Assembly (NCBI RefSeq): GCF_019249245.1
Contig: NZ_JAESDK010000019.1
Coordinates: forward strand, 1 to 64,000
Length of the DNA: 64,000 nucleotides
From: Alteromonas lipotrueiana
GTDB taxonomy: Bacteria; Pseudomonadota; Gammaproteobacteria; Enterobacterales; Alteromonadaceae
Direction: 5' to 3'
Every line of letters starts with the position of its first letter. The first letter of the stretch is position 1. The translations under genes were made by a program, and so were the position numbers. Below, one piece after another: positions 27,193 to 35,026 of the stretch. A model generated the notes under the pieces. That model saw only the letters and a program-made list of their open reading frames with translations. It searched no databases and was not told the origin of the DNA.

Positions 27193-28085
27193 ATAGCCCG
27201 TTAAAAACTATTCTGGATAGAGGTCACACAGTCGAAGTAGAGAACGGTAAGCTTTCAGTCACTGGCGATACTTCAAGGTATACAAGTGATTGGTATAGAC
27301 GTTACTCAAAGGCCATCATCAAGCATTGGTCAAAGTTAACGGACTTACCTATTTATTCATTCATTGGTTTTACTGTTGGCAACTATGAATATCAAAAAGC
27401 AGGGCGATCAATTCATTGCCCAGGGTGCCGGCTACAATTGTTCAATGTGGTCACTGGCGAAGAGGTAGCCGCCATTTTCAATGTTGTATTGAAGTACAGT
27501 AAATCAACCAAGTGTAATAGCTCCGGCGCACAGTATAAGGGCAAGCGGTTCAGGGTTACTAGAAACCACGCGCTCTATCGGTTGTGGCTACATTTAGGCT
27601 TACCGGAACCGAGAAGGCCGAGCGAGCTTTATAAAGGCTTGGGAAAATTGAACGGTTTGTTTGTTACAGCGAAACTAAAAAGCCCGGGCAAATTAGATAA
27701 CAGTAGCATTACCAGCCTACACGCTTCTAGTCATGAAATACTGCGTTTAGCTGGTGGCAGGGAAGTGGCAGATAAGTGGCAAGGAAGTGGCAAGCAGGTG
27801 GCAAGCGTAGGTGGCAACACTGAGTGGCAAGGCCAAGTGGCAAAGGCTGGTGGCAAGCATTCAGCGGTAGCCAGTGTTACGCAAGGCGTAAGGCCTAATT
27901 TAAAGTGCGTGTCTAATCATGCAAGTGTCGATGTCAGTACGGATGACCAAAGTACGAGTCTTTCAAAGTACGAATTAAGTAATCAAGTAATGAAGGATAA
28001 AGAGCCTCCTTCTAATTCTGTTAAGAAGGCTCCCCAGGAACAGACAAATGATGAATGGTTACAAGACTATGACAATGCGAGCTGA
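27189..28085 (+). CDS. Probable replication protein of the element (contains iterons)
   Basis: 298 aa from the ATG at 27189 (GGGGGC upstream; ATGA overlap with the preceding gene). The N-terminus (about 1-50; TILDRGHTVEVENGKLSV) resembles the TubC_N-like module often found at the start of plasmid and phage replication or primase proteins. It continues with a possible zinc-binding Cys pair (HCPGCRLQLF), and the C-terminal third is low-complexity and hydrophilic. The DNA of that C-terminal third (27754-27855) carries nine GTGGCA iterons at non-codon spacing, which suggests the replication origin lies inside the gene. The role of replication initiator is inferred from this, not from a recognised catalytic motif. 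Confidence 0.55.
   Translation: MNSPLKTILDRGHTVEVENGKLSVTGDTSRYTSDWYRRYSKAIIKHWSKLTDLPIYSFIGFTVGNYEYQKAGRSIHCPGCRLQLFNVVTGEEVAAIFNVVLKYSKSTKCNSSGAQYKGKRFRVTRNHALYRLWLHLGLPEPRRPSELYKGLGKLNGLFVTAKLKSPGKLDNSSITSLHASSHEILRLAGGREVADKWQGSGKQVASVGGNTEWQGQVAKAGGKHSAVASVTQGVRPNLKCVSNHASVDVSTDDQSTSLSKYELSNQVMKDKEPPSNSVKKAPQEQTNDEWLQDYDNAS
27754..27855 (+). repeat. Iteron array: nine GTGGCA repeats, 11- then 13-bp spacing
   Basis: GTGGCA begins at 27754, 27765, 27776, 27787, 27798, 27811, 27824, 27837 and 27850. The first four steps are 11 bp and the last four 13 bp. Neither spacing is a multiple of three, so the repeats fall in different reading frames and the selection is on DNA, not on the protein. 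A second short repeat, CAAAGTACGA, occurs at 27948 and 27964. This looks like an iteron-type origin. Confidence 0.75.
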
Positions 28086-28103
28086 AACCGAGTCGACCCG
28101 CAG

Positions 28104-28310
28104 TTAACTTTCGAGCTTTTTACGGCAAGCATCTTTAACCCAATCTGATAAACCAATCTTAGGTGTTGAAGCTCGTTGGTTTTCATTTGGGTTATCTGGC
28201 AACTGTTCGTAAATTTGGTTCAACAGGTCATCTTCAAAACGAATATTGACCCGCTTAGAACCTTTACGTTCATCGGGACGCTTTGCAGAACTTTTATTTT
28301 CCTCTTGCAT
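28104..28310 (-). CDS. Ribbon-helix-helix-like repressor
   Basis: 68 aa from the ATG at 28310. The basic N-terminus is followed by KRVNIRFEDDLLNQIYEQL (about 19-37), which has the strand-helix pattern of Arc/MetJ-type regulators, and LSDWVKDACRKKLE as second helix. A 14-bp sequence is repeated directly upstream (28310-28323 and 28335-28348), between this gene and the divergent gene at 28394, and is its likely operator. The first copy touches the start codon, so there is no normal RBS. Confidence 0.65.
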   Translation of the reverse strand: MQEENKSSAKRPDERKGSKRVNIRFEDDLLNQIYEQLPDNPNENQRASTPKIGLSDWVKDACRKKLES

Positions 28311-28348
28311 TGGGTGTGTACCACTTCTATAGTGTTGGGTGTGTACCA
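28310..28348. promoter_or_regulatory. Twin operator for the divergent promoter
   Basis: TTGGGTGTGTACCA occurs twice, at 28310-28323 and 28335-28348, 25 bp apart (about 2.4 helical turns). Each copy has a GGTnnnnACC dyad. The copies lie between the divergent RHH-like gene and the small gene at 28394. Confidence 0.65.
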
Positions 28349-28393
28349 GAGAATATACAGCAAGTTTAAACAAACTTACATAAAGGGACTGTT

Positions 28394-28651
28394 ATGGATA
28401 TTAGTCAAATAACTAAGGCCGCTACACAAAACGCAATGAAGCAGCACTTTGAGACCAGTAGCAAAAACGTCACAAAAGCCTATAGCGTGGCAAAGCTTAT
28501 GGAGGTTGTTTTAGATGAAGAGATAGATTTAGACAAAGACATACTTCAAGGTGCCACCACAACTATTGCTGACTTGCTTGGTGAAATAGAAGAGGCCCGA
28601 ACTGAGCAACTTATCTGGGAACGTGAAAAGAATACCCCAGAAGAAGCCTAA
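28394..28651 (+). CDS. Unknown small acidic protein of the element
   Basis: 85 aa; AAGGGA 6 nt before the ATG. The protein is almost all alpha-helical and acidic in the C-terminal half (LDEEIDLDKDILQGATTTIA, EIEEARTEQL). No signal peptide, membrane segment or motif is visible. It is divergent from the RHH-like repressor, so probably controlled by it, and is followed 40 nt later by another small gene. Confidence 0.6.
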   Translation: MDISQITKAATQNAMKQHFETSSKNVTKAYSVAKLMEVVLDEEIDLDKDILQGATTTIADLLGEIEEARTEQLIWEREKNTPEEA

Positions 28652-28691
28652 ACCCCGCTATAAATTGGCACTGACTAAAGGAAAACGAATA

Positions 28692-28955
28692 ATGTTAGAT
28701 GCGAAACCACTTATAGATTCACTAAGCGAACTTGATCTTCAGGACTTGAAGGATGGGCACCTACAACAAATTTTCAGTATAAATAAGTTGCTGGCAGATG
28801 TAGCCATGATGGCCGACCACTCTATTGATATTCAAGAGTACAACGGGGTTACATGGGCATTAAGAGACTTGATTCACCAATACGAGCTGGCGGATAAAAA
28901 ACTAAAAAACATTGCTGAGAAGCGACGTGACCAAATAAAGCAAGTAAGGCTTTAA
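28692..28955 (+). CDS. Unknown small helical protein of the element
   Basis: 87 aa from the ATG at 28692, with AAAGGAAAAC upstream; the open frame extends back to 28623 but overlaps the previous gene and lacks an RBS. Helical with Leu heptads (LLADVAMMADHSIDIQEYNG). No recognisable domain. It may form part of a small operon with 28394-28651. Confidence 0.6.
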   Translation: MLDAKPLIDSLSELDLQDLKDGHLQQIFSINKLLADVAMMADHSIDIQEYNGVTWALRDLIHQYELADKKLKNIAEKRRDQIKQVRL

Positions 28956-29118
28956 CGAACCCCTGACCCTCTAACCCCTCTCTGCGCAACAAACTACAAT
29001 CTATAGTAGGTCGAAACATAGCGGTATCGGCCTTCTATTTTAAAACCTCTTCTAAGGTACAGTTATCAGTTTTAAATTCTTGGGTAAACTAGGATTACTA
29101 TCGAATGGGCAAAGCAAA

Positions 29119-29274
29119 ATGGATAACTTAACCGAGCAAGTCGAAGTCATATTGTGGAATTTTTTAGCCCTCAGCGACACAGGAAGAGAAAGATTTATCA
29201 TACCCCATGATGACGTAGTGATCTCACGTAAAACTGCTGTAAGACTGCTTCAGGAAGCGCAAGAAAAAATCTGA
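29119..29274 (+). CDS. Short unknown protein of the element
   Basis: 51 aa from the ATG at 29119; the longer frame to 29080 would use TTG. The sequence MDNLTEQVEVILWNFLALSD then DDVVISRKTAVRLLQEAQE is helical with no motif. The RBS is weak, and it may or may not be expressed. The stretch 29275-29542 after it has no gene I can support. Confidence 0.4.
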   Translation: MDNLTEQVEVILWNFLALSDTGRERFIIPHDDVVISRKTAVRLLQEAQEKI

Positions 29275-29542
29275 CCATTAGGTCAAAATTCGACGGGTCC
29301 CTTTGCTAAACTCATACGTGGGTAATTCGCAGCACATAGCTCACCTCGTGCGTGAGTTCTGAAACCCGTGACAACGACAACACCGCATCAACATACGCTA
29401 ACTTAATCAGATATTTAAACAATTTTTGATGCTTTCTTAGTTGTGATTTAAATGGCGCCAAAAATCTGAACTTCGGCGTCAATGAATTGACAGTTGTCAC
29501 AATATGTGTTGATAATGCGAAAACCTCACAAAAGGAATTGTT

Positions 29543-30160
29543 ATGAAAAAACTACTTACAGCTCTCGCGTTACTTTTACCTACTTTAGCCAGCGCAAGCT
29601 TGACCTATACTTACGAGCAACCCCAGCTAGACGGAAAAACATTCACTGTCAGCGGGTCAAATTATGGTTTTGTCACCTCTTTGTATTTCGGAGAAAATGA
29701 ATTTGAGTATGGTTATAGTATGGACCCACTGTATTACAGTTGGGATATCAACCTTGATCCTATGACTACCAGCTCTGAATTAGTCGGCGAGGATTTCTTG
29801 CTTATGGCCATGGGTAATGGTTTTTACGGAATGGAAGCGAACTATACTGGTCCTCGTAAGAGAAATGTACGAGGTGGTTTTAACATAGACGTAATCTCAC
29901 AATTTTTCTCGTATGACCCTAGTACTGGTAAAGATTATTTGTCCCAATTGAACGACGGTTTTCAACTATCTTTGATGTTGTTTACAAAAAATGGGAATGG
30001 ATATGATTACTACGTCGGTGACGATATCACGCTCGGGTTTGGCGCTGGAAATAGTTGGACATTATCAGACAGTGTTACTTTAGTTCCTGAGCCATATACA
30101 GCGACACTATTTGGACTTCCTTTAGCCTTGCTTGGCTATAGGCGTATAAGCCGTAAATAA
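29543..30160 (+). CDS. PEP-CTERM-sorted secreted protein (element cargo)
   Basis: 205 aa. The signal peptide MKKLLTALALLLPTLASAS is preceded by AAAGGAATTGTT. The mature part is rich in Tyr, Gly and aromatic residues (beta-rich). The C-terminus is a clear PEP-CTERM signal: VPEP, hydrophobic YTATLFGLPLALLGY, then basic RRISRK. Such proteins are cut and sorted by an exosortase, which is not encoded in this window. A terminator follows 8 nt after the stop codon. It lies inside the attL-attR interval and so appears to be cargo. Function unknown. Confidence 0.82.
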   Translation: MKKLLTALALLLPTLASASLTYTYEQPQLDGKTFTVSGSNYGFVTSLYFGENEFEYGYSMDPLYYSWDINLDPMTTSSELVGEDFLLMAMGNGFYGMEANYTGPRKRNVRGGFNIDVISQFFSYDPSTGKDYLSQLNDGFQLSLMLFTKNGNGYDYYVGDDITLGFGAGNSWTLSDSVTLVPEPYTATLFGLPLALLGYRRISRK

Positions 30161-30167
30161 TATTGAT

Positions 30168-30191
30168 AGGTCGCTCAATGCGGCCTTTTTT
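30168..30191 (+). terminator. Intrinsic terminator of the PEP-CTERM gene
   Basis: The stem GGTCGC / GCGGCC (one G-U) with loop TCAAT is followed by six T. The stem sequence is identical to the one after tuf at 104-131. Confidence 0.8.
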
Positions 30192-30422
30192 ATGGCTTTG
30201 GCGTCAAATTAAGGTACTTCTATACCTTCTCATCATTACGGGTACGCAGCAGCGCAAGGTTTCTCTATATATGACTCATTATTGCTGGTGGTTGTTGTGT
30301 TATAAGGGAAATGGTGAAGAACAACACTGAATACACACCACAACCATGCGCAACTCGAGCAGAGTTGTAAGCTGGTAAAAGCTGGCGTAATGTGATGATT
30401 AATTAAACAGGGAGTGTTAACA

Positions 30423-30788
30423 ATGAAATACATTATTTTTGCGATCGTAGTTTGTTTGTCCGGGTGTGTGTCTTATGGCAATCAAATTGATAAGAGCTAC
30501 GCGCAGCAATTAAAAAAAGGTGTGACCACGGAACAGGAAGTAATGGCCAACCTGGGGAAGCCGCAAACTATAACCATGAATTCCAATGGCAATAAGATCT
30601 TGCATTACATGTATACCACCAGCGCAACAAAAGCCAGTAGCTTTATACCTATCTATGGCGCGTTTGCTGGTAGAGCGACCTCAGCAACAACTATGTTGAC
30701 TGTTACACTGGATGAGCAGGGCGTAGTGAGCGACTGGAACTATTCTGAATCAGCTTCTGATATTAACACAGGGCTATTTGCAAACTAA
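30423..30788 (+). CDS. Small lipoprotein with SmpA/OmlA (BamE-like) fold signature
   Basis: 121 aa from the ATG at 30423 with GGAG 8 nt upstream. The lipobox CLSGC (Cys at about 15) marks it as a lipoprotein. The sequence QLKKGVTTEQEVMANLGKPQ fits the SmpA/OmlA family start (the kGxt..eV...lG.P pattern), as does the C-terminal beta-strand with a Tyr-rich end. A Gly/Ala-rich stretch (SSFIPIYGAFAGRATSATTM) is unusual and may form a hairpin. It lies inside the element next to the PEP-CTERM gene. Confidence 0.7.
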   Translation: MKYIIFAIVVCLSGCVSYGNQIDKSYAQQLKKGVTTEQEVMANLGKPQTITMNSNGNKILHYMYTTSATKASSFIPIYGAFAGRATSATTMLTVTLDEQGVVSDWNYSESASDINTGLFAN

Positions 30789-30914
30789 CATGCCATAAGG
30801 GGAGGGGTAGGGTAAATCTCTATAGCCTCCCTATACAGCACCGCTGCAATAACCTTTCTTGCCCACCCGCAACTTTGAATACTTTTTCATATAAAGAAAT
30901 CAGAGCGAAATGGG

Positions 30915-30939
30915 TTTTAGTAACACTGAAAGTAACATC
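30915..30939 (+). repeat. Integrase/Xis arm-type site, right end
   Basis: A 25-bp block starting TTTTAGTAACA and ending AGTAACATC, with 3 mismatches to 24291-24315. Both copies have the same orientation and lie inside the element near each att repeat. Confidence 0.6.
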
Positions 30940-30990
30940 CTAGATATCGAGAAAGCTCAAATTTGCATACAATCATATCGTTAGGTTCTT

Positions 30991-31022
30991 GGTTCAGTGT
31001 TGCCCCTGGGCACCATTCCTTT
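30991..31022 (+). repeat. attR
   Basis: 31002-31022 is an exact copy of 24158-24178 (end of tRNA-Leu plus ATTCCTTT). The match to the tRNA then resumes at GGTTCA 30991-30996. 30789-30990 holds the arm site but no gene that I can support. Confidence 0.88.
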
Positions 31023-31407
31023 CTTAAGTAAAGCAATTGCTACCAAAAGTTATAAGGCCCCGCTAATAACAAACTAGCAGTGAAACAAGTGTGCAAAATT
31101 GCTCGTAATAAGAAAGGGCGCTGAACATCCTCCGTTCAGGGCAAAACAAAGGTCTTGAAAACAGCTTTGTCTTAAATAGATTTTGATGGTGCTTAAGGGT
31201 TAACGGTAAACGTAATTTCAGTCTCAGTTTCAGGTTCTTATTTCTTCCCCGATTCATTTTTATAGTCTAATGCTGTTCTATACCAAAGTTGCAACCCGCG
31301 TATTTGCGGGGATACGCCTTTAACGACAGGTATACCCATGTTTAATCTTCATACCTACCAATCCCCGGGTAACAGGATATATTTAAGATGTCTTAAGTGA
31401 GGGTAGT
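31023..31407. other. Intergenic region after the element, no gene seen
   Basis: About 385 nt of host DNA. It contains the promoter region for the membrane protein gene at 31408 and a small GC-rich inverted repeat (CCCGCGTATTTGCGGGG, about 31295-31311). Possible short minus-strand frames here have no RBS or protein-like composition. Confidence 0.5.
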
Positions 31408-32139
31408 ATGAACATTAAAACCAGGTTAAATACGCAGGATTTCACCCAGGCCTATAAAAATTTGGGTCGCTTTCTTTTTCAGCATCCGGCCATTGCGGCA
31501 GTATTACTATTATTAGCAGGGCTGGTTAGCCAACTGTCAGTTACTCAGTTTCCGCTAAAAATGGCAGCGCTGGTTGCTTTAATTGGTTTTAGTGTTGCTA
31601 TTGTGACGACCCAATACAGAACAGGTTCTCTTAGCCAACTGCTGGCTGAATTAAAATATCAGCAGCCGGTTTGGCTGGTGGTGATTACCGGAGTGGGCAT
31701 ATTGAGCTGGGGTGGCCTTTGGGTTGCTCAACAGATGCTAGCACTAAAAGGTTTTGAGCAGGCTTCGGACCACTCTGCAAATACAATGTTCGATGGACCT
31801 GCTGTAGGTGGCATGGTGATAGGTGCGGCGTTGGTTTGTATGGCTCAAATATTGCCTTTGGTGCTGGGGTATTTTTGTCACAGTCTTGGTTTGAATAAGC
31901 AGCAAGGTGAAGCTATCTGGCTAAAATTACTGACTCAAATAAAGATGCTGGTGGCCTTTGTCCCCATTGCGAGCCTGGCGGTGGGTGCGGCCCTGGCCGG
32001 GTTTGACGTAAGTACCTTGTTTGTCATGCTAAGCGCGCTTTACGCTACTTTTGTTTTATTTATTGTGTTTGAAATATCCCCGTGTGCACCCCGGGAAGTA
32101 TCGCGTTTCATTGCCGCTCCCCAGTCGGGTCAATGCTAG
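31408..32139 (+). CDS. Unknown inner-membrane protein
   Basis: 243 aa with about five or six predicted membrane helices (for example AIAAVLLLLAGLVSQL, MAALVALIGFSVAIVTT, LVVITGVGILSWGGLWV, GGMVIGAALVCMAQILPLVL, MLVAFVPIASLAVGAALA and LFVMLSALYATFVLFIVFEI). No signal peptide, no catalytic or transport motif that I recognise. GAGGG lies 7 nt before the ATG. It stands alone, with an empty 373-nt region after it. Confidence 0.8.
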   Translation: MNIKTRLNTQDFTQAYKNLGRFLFQHPAIAAVLLLLAGLVSQLSVTQFPLKMAALVALIGFSVAIVTTQYRTGSLSQLLAELKYQQPVWLVVITGVGILSWGGLWVAQQMLALKGFEQASDHSANTMFDGPAVGGMVIGAALVCMAQILPLVLGYFCHSLGLNKQQGEAIWLKLLTQIKMLVAFVPIASLAVGAALAGFDVSTLFVMLSALYATFVLFIVFEISPCAPREVSRFIAAPQSGQC

Positions 32140-32512
32140 CTGTAATCGCTTAATTGCTGAGACACTTTTGACCCGAAGGTTTACCCAGGACGCTATGGTT
32201 TTTTACCTGGATGTTTGAGATTTATAAACAATTTGAGGTTTTCTGATAACCAATTATTCAGGTATTTAATTATTAAGGTATTCAGTTATTACATAGGGTT
32301 TCGCAGGCTGGGCATAAGCAGGATATATTAATAAAGGGCGCGGTTTAGCTAATACAGAAGCATTGGGCTTCGTTTTAACGCAAGATAAAGTACTTTTTTA
32401 ACCGATAAGGTTGATGTGAAATTTACCAAACCCTTCCAAATGCTTCGGTTAAATACTTCTGCTGATCAGCTCAACTCAAGACAGAACAGTATGGTCTTAA
32501 CGACCAAAGTTG
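32140..32512. other. Intergenic region, nothing recognised
   Basis: 373 nt without a convincing frame. AT-rich; the end (32491-32512) contains GGTCTTAACGACCAAAGT, which partly resembles the ACCAAAGT core in the acs promoter repeats, but with no gene starting here the meaning is doubtful. Confidence 0.4.
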
Positions 32513-33439
32513 TTACGAACTACACACATAGCAATTTCGGCCCTGCGCTTTAGCCTGATAAAGAAGCTGGTCGGCCCGTGAAATAACCTGTTCTATCGAT
32601 TCGTGGCCCCCAGGAGTGAAAATAGCGTGACCAATACTTACCGTAACCCGGCCTAAATCTGCGTTATTGTGTTTAATGTTTAACGAATAGATGGTTTCTA
32701 ATAAACGCTGGCATACGACCTGCGCCCCAGCTCTATCGGTATTAGGAAGCAGGATTAAAAATTCTTCGCCTCCAATCCGAACCAAATGGTCCATAGGACG
32801 CATCAGGCTTTTTTGAACAGTATTTGCCAATAGCCACAAACATTTATCGCCGGCAGGATGCCCGTATTCATCATTATATTGTTTGAAAAAATCAATATCA
32901 AAAATAGCGATGGAAAGACATTGCTTATCGCGTTCGACATCTTTGACAATATTTGGCAGGCGTTCATCCAGATAATGGCGGTTATACGTACCGGTCAGTC
33001 TGTCGGTATAAATTAACGTTTCTAACAAATCAGATTTAAGTTTATGGGTTAACTGAAACTTTACCCGGTTGCGAAAGGTGGTAGCGTGGATAGGTTTGGT
33101 AACAAAATCTACACCTCCTGCGGCCCAGCATCTTTCCTGCTCTTCATCTTCACTACTGGCGGTCACAAAAATAACCGGGATATGATCGGTATCTGAGTTG
33201 GCGCGCAATTTCTGGCTGAGTTCGTGGCCGCTGGTACCCGGCATATTAACATCGCTAATAACGAGATCAGGTTGCTGTAGCTGACAATATACAAATGCTT
33301 CGTCTGCGCTCATTGCCGTATGGCACCGGGTAATATCCTTAAGCAGAGTTTCCATAATAAGTAAGCTGGACTCTTGATCATCAACAATCAGCACACGGCA
33401 GTCTTTCAGTGTTCGGTTAGTGGTTTGTTCGAAATTCAC
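32513..33439 (-). CDS. Diguanylate cyclase response regulator (REC-GGDEF)
   Basis: 308 aa from the GTG at 33439 with GGGAGCC upstream; the open frame to 33529 adds an unlikely Cys-rich tail. The receiver domain has VLIVDDQ, Asp in LVISDVNMPGTSG and Lys in DFVTKPIH. The GGDEF domain has LTGTYNRHYLDERL and the active-site variant GGEEF in LVRIGGEEFLILLP. The inhibitory site RxxD (RPMD) stands five residues before it, so c-di-GMP product inhibition is expected. A PleD-like enzyme making c-di-GMP on phosphorylation. No kinase partner is adjacent. Confidence 0.93.
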   Translation of the reverse strand: MNFEQTTNRTLKDCRVLIVDDQESSLLIMETLLKDITRCHTAMSADEAFVYCQLQQPDLVISDVNMPGTSGHELSQKLRANSDTDHIPVIFVTASSEDEEQERCWAAGGVDFVTKPIHATTFRNRVKFQLTHKLKSDLLETLIYTDRLTGTYNRHYLDERLPNIVKDVERDKQCLSIAIFDIDFFKQYNDEYGHPAGDKCLWLLANTVQKSLMRPMDHLVRIGGEEFLILLPNTDRAGAQVVCQRLLETIYSLNIKHNNADLGRVTVSIGHAIFTPGGHESIEQVISRADQLLYQAKAQGRNCYVCSS

Positions 33440-33636
33440 AAAGGCTCCCGGCCGTGTCTTAAAATATGTACCGACTGTCCACACGCTGCAAAGCATATAC
33501 CTCTGTAAGCAAGAACACACTGATACCACTTATTCTCAGTATATCGAACGTTTTTTTGAGGCCGCAAGACATCGTTTTATTCAGTCGGATAATCAATAGC
33601 AGATTTAGTATAAATCAAATCTTTTAAAGCGGGGGA

Positions 33637-34059
33637 TTATCCGACGAACAAACGTATGCCTACAAATACATATAAAGCCAGGTTTATAAACCAGCCGCCT
33701 AAAAAGAAGTAGCTTCTCGGGCTTGGGTTCTTTTCTGTAGCAATAGTGTAGTACAACAACATATGACCAAGTCGGGCTAACGCATAAGCCCAAACCAATG
33801 CGCCGAGTATAGCTGCATCGGCGCCCGCTATAATTGCGATAATAACGGGGACAACAAATACCGCGAGGTTTTCAAGTGAATTTTGAAATGTACGATGAGT
33901 TCTGAATACTAACGAGTCATGACTAAGGTTTTGGCTTAGCTTTCCAGGTGGCGAAGCATCCTTTTTGCTGTGAACAACTGCGGCAATAAAGCTTTGAACA
34001 AAAACCATGAGTAAGATAAACCACAGTCCCGCAAGGCTCCACCAATAGGTATGAGTCAT
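33637..34059 (-). CDS. MAPEG-family membrane protein
   Basis: 140 aa with four membrane helices. The family signature RTHRTFQNSLENLAVFVVP (about 54-72) is present. MAPEG proteins include glutathione-dependent transferases and many bacterial members of unknown role. A MAPEG call is firm; substrate unknown. It is followed by an intergenic region with no gene (33440-33636). Confidence 0.85.
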   Translation of the reverse strand: MTHTYWWSLAGLWFILLMVFVQSFIAAVVHSKKDASPPGKLSQNLSHDSLVFRTHRTFQNSLENLAVFVVPVIIAIIAGADAAILGALVWAYALARLGHMLLYYTIATEKNPSPRSYFFLGGWFINLALYVFVGIRLFVG

Positions 34060-34352
34060 TATTTTCTCTCTTATTGATTATTATTTTGTAGATAAAAAGT
34101 ATCGCGGTTTACCCGCCAAACTCCTGCGTATGCCGCCTTTTGCTCACCATTTTCCTGTTAAAATATATAGCAAAACCATCATCGCTATTGAGGATGGATC
34201 AAATAATAAAAAAGCGCTATTTGATAAACAGCGCTAATGTATTTATTAAACCCATTAGGGCCGGCTTACTGATATTAACCAGAATAGACCACCCATTCAT
34301 CATAGGTATATCGGCGGATCAGTTGGAGACATACCCGCTCAGGATTCAGGAA

Positions 34353-34862
34353 CTACTTAGATTTCGGCATCAGAACTTTTTCGATAACATGAACAATGCC
34401 GTTACTGGCACGAATATTTTCTTCAACAATCAGCGTTTTTTCTACCGTTAGTCGGCTGCCTTTTACCAATAGCTGCAAATTTGTGCCTTCTAATGAATCA
34501 GCGTACTTGTCTGCTGCTGCTTGTTCAGCGTCGACCCGACCTTCAGTAATGTGGTAAGACAATACTTTAATTAATCTTTCTTTGTTTTCAGGTTGAAGCA
34601 GCTTTTCAAGCTGGCCTTCTGGCATTTGTTCAAACGCAGTATTGTTGGGTGCAAAAATAGTAACATCGCCGGAGTCTCTCAAAATATCAGTGATACCGGC
34701 GACTTTGAGTGCTTTTACCAGGGTAGAGAATCGCTCCTGCTCCTGCAAAACTGTCGCAATATCCTGTGATTTCTTTTCTTCAGGTTGATTCGCTACCGCT
34801 GACAGACTCAAAAGAGTGCAGGTTAGCGCAATAACGTATTTTGTATTTTTCAAAAGTTTCAT
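34353..34862 (-). CDS. Secreted fasciclin-domain protein
   Basis: 169 aa from the ATG at 34862, with GGAG 10 nt upstream; the longer frame to 34964 is unlikely. A signal peptide (MKLLKNTKYVIALTCTLLSL to SAVANQ) is followed by one FAS1 domain: FSTLVKALKVAGITDILRD, VTIFAPNNTAFEQMPEGQLE, then LSYHITEGRV and NGIVHVIEKVLMPK. FAS1 proteins are cell-surface or secreted adhesion factors, often induced under stress. Monocistronic. A 293-nt gap downstream (34060-34352) has no supported gene. Confidence 0.9.
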   Translation of the reverse strand: MKLLKNTKYVIALTCTLLSLSAVANQPEEKKSQDIATVLQEQERFSTLVKALKVAGITDILRDSGDVTIFAPNNTAFEQMPEGQLEKLLQPENKERLIKVLSYHITEGRVDAEQAAADKYADSLEGTNLQLLVKGSRLTVEKTLIVEENIRASNGIVHVIEKVLMPKSK

Positions 34863-35026
34863 TTTTTTCTCCACTGGGTGAAAACCATTTAATTTGTTAT
34901 CTATAAGTACGTGATACACCCAATCTGGATTGAACAGAGCAAAGAGATCTCCTGAACCGCTCAAAAAGGTATATAATGTAAAGACGATGTGAACAGTTAG
35001 CGTGGCTTCGCCCTCAGGAGGTGAAT

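Larger units (their letters stand above)
24158..31022 (+). mobile_element. 6.9-kb integrative element in tRNA-Leu
   Basis: A tyrosine integrase starts 175 nt after the tRNA. The last bases of the tRNA plus ATTCCTTT are repeated exactly (21 nt) at 31002-31022, marking attL and attR. Between them lie integrase, a DUF6387-like gene with an early stop, an AlpA-like regulator, a replication-like gene with iterons, an RHH-like repressor, several small unknown genes, a PEP-CTERM protein and a lipoprotein. No capsid, portal, conjugation or relaxase gene is visible, so it is either a satellite-like or a mobilised small island. The gene set and iterons favour an element that replicates with its own initiator (inference). 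Confidence 0.85.

Noticed and set aside
27754-27855. CRISPR array
   Set aside because: The repeated word is 6 bp with 5-7 bp between copies, far too short for CRISPR repeats and spacers, and no cas gene is present.
31063-31257. Minus-strand frame of 64 codons after attR
   Set aside because: No RBS, repetitive Leu/Lys/Arg composition, no motif.
32491-32512. GACCAAAGT near the diguanylate cyclase as another CrbR-type site
   Set aside because: It lies downstream of that gene's stop with no promoter to serve, and only part of the 12-bp repeat matches.
34140-34451. Plus-strand frame of 103 codons
   Set aside because: It runs into the fasciclin gene on the other strand, has no RBS, and its sequence is the antisense of a conserved domain.
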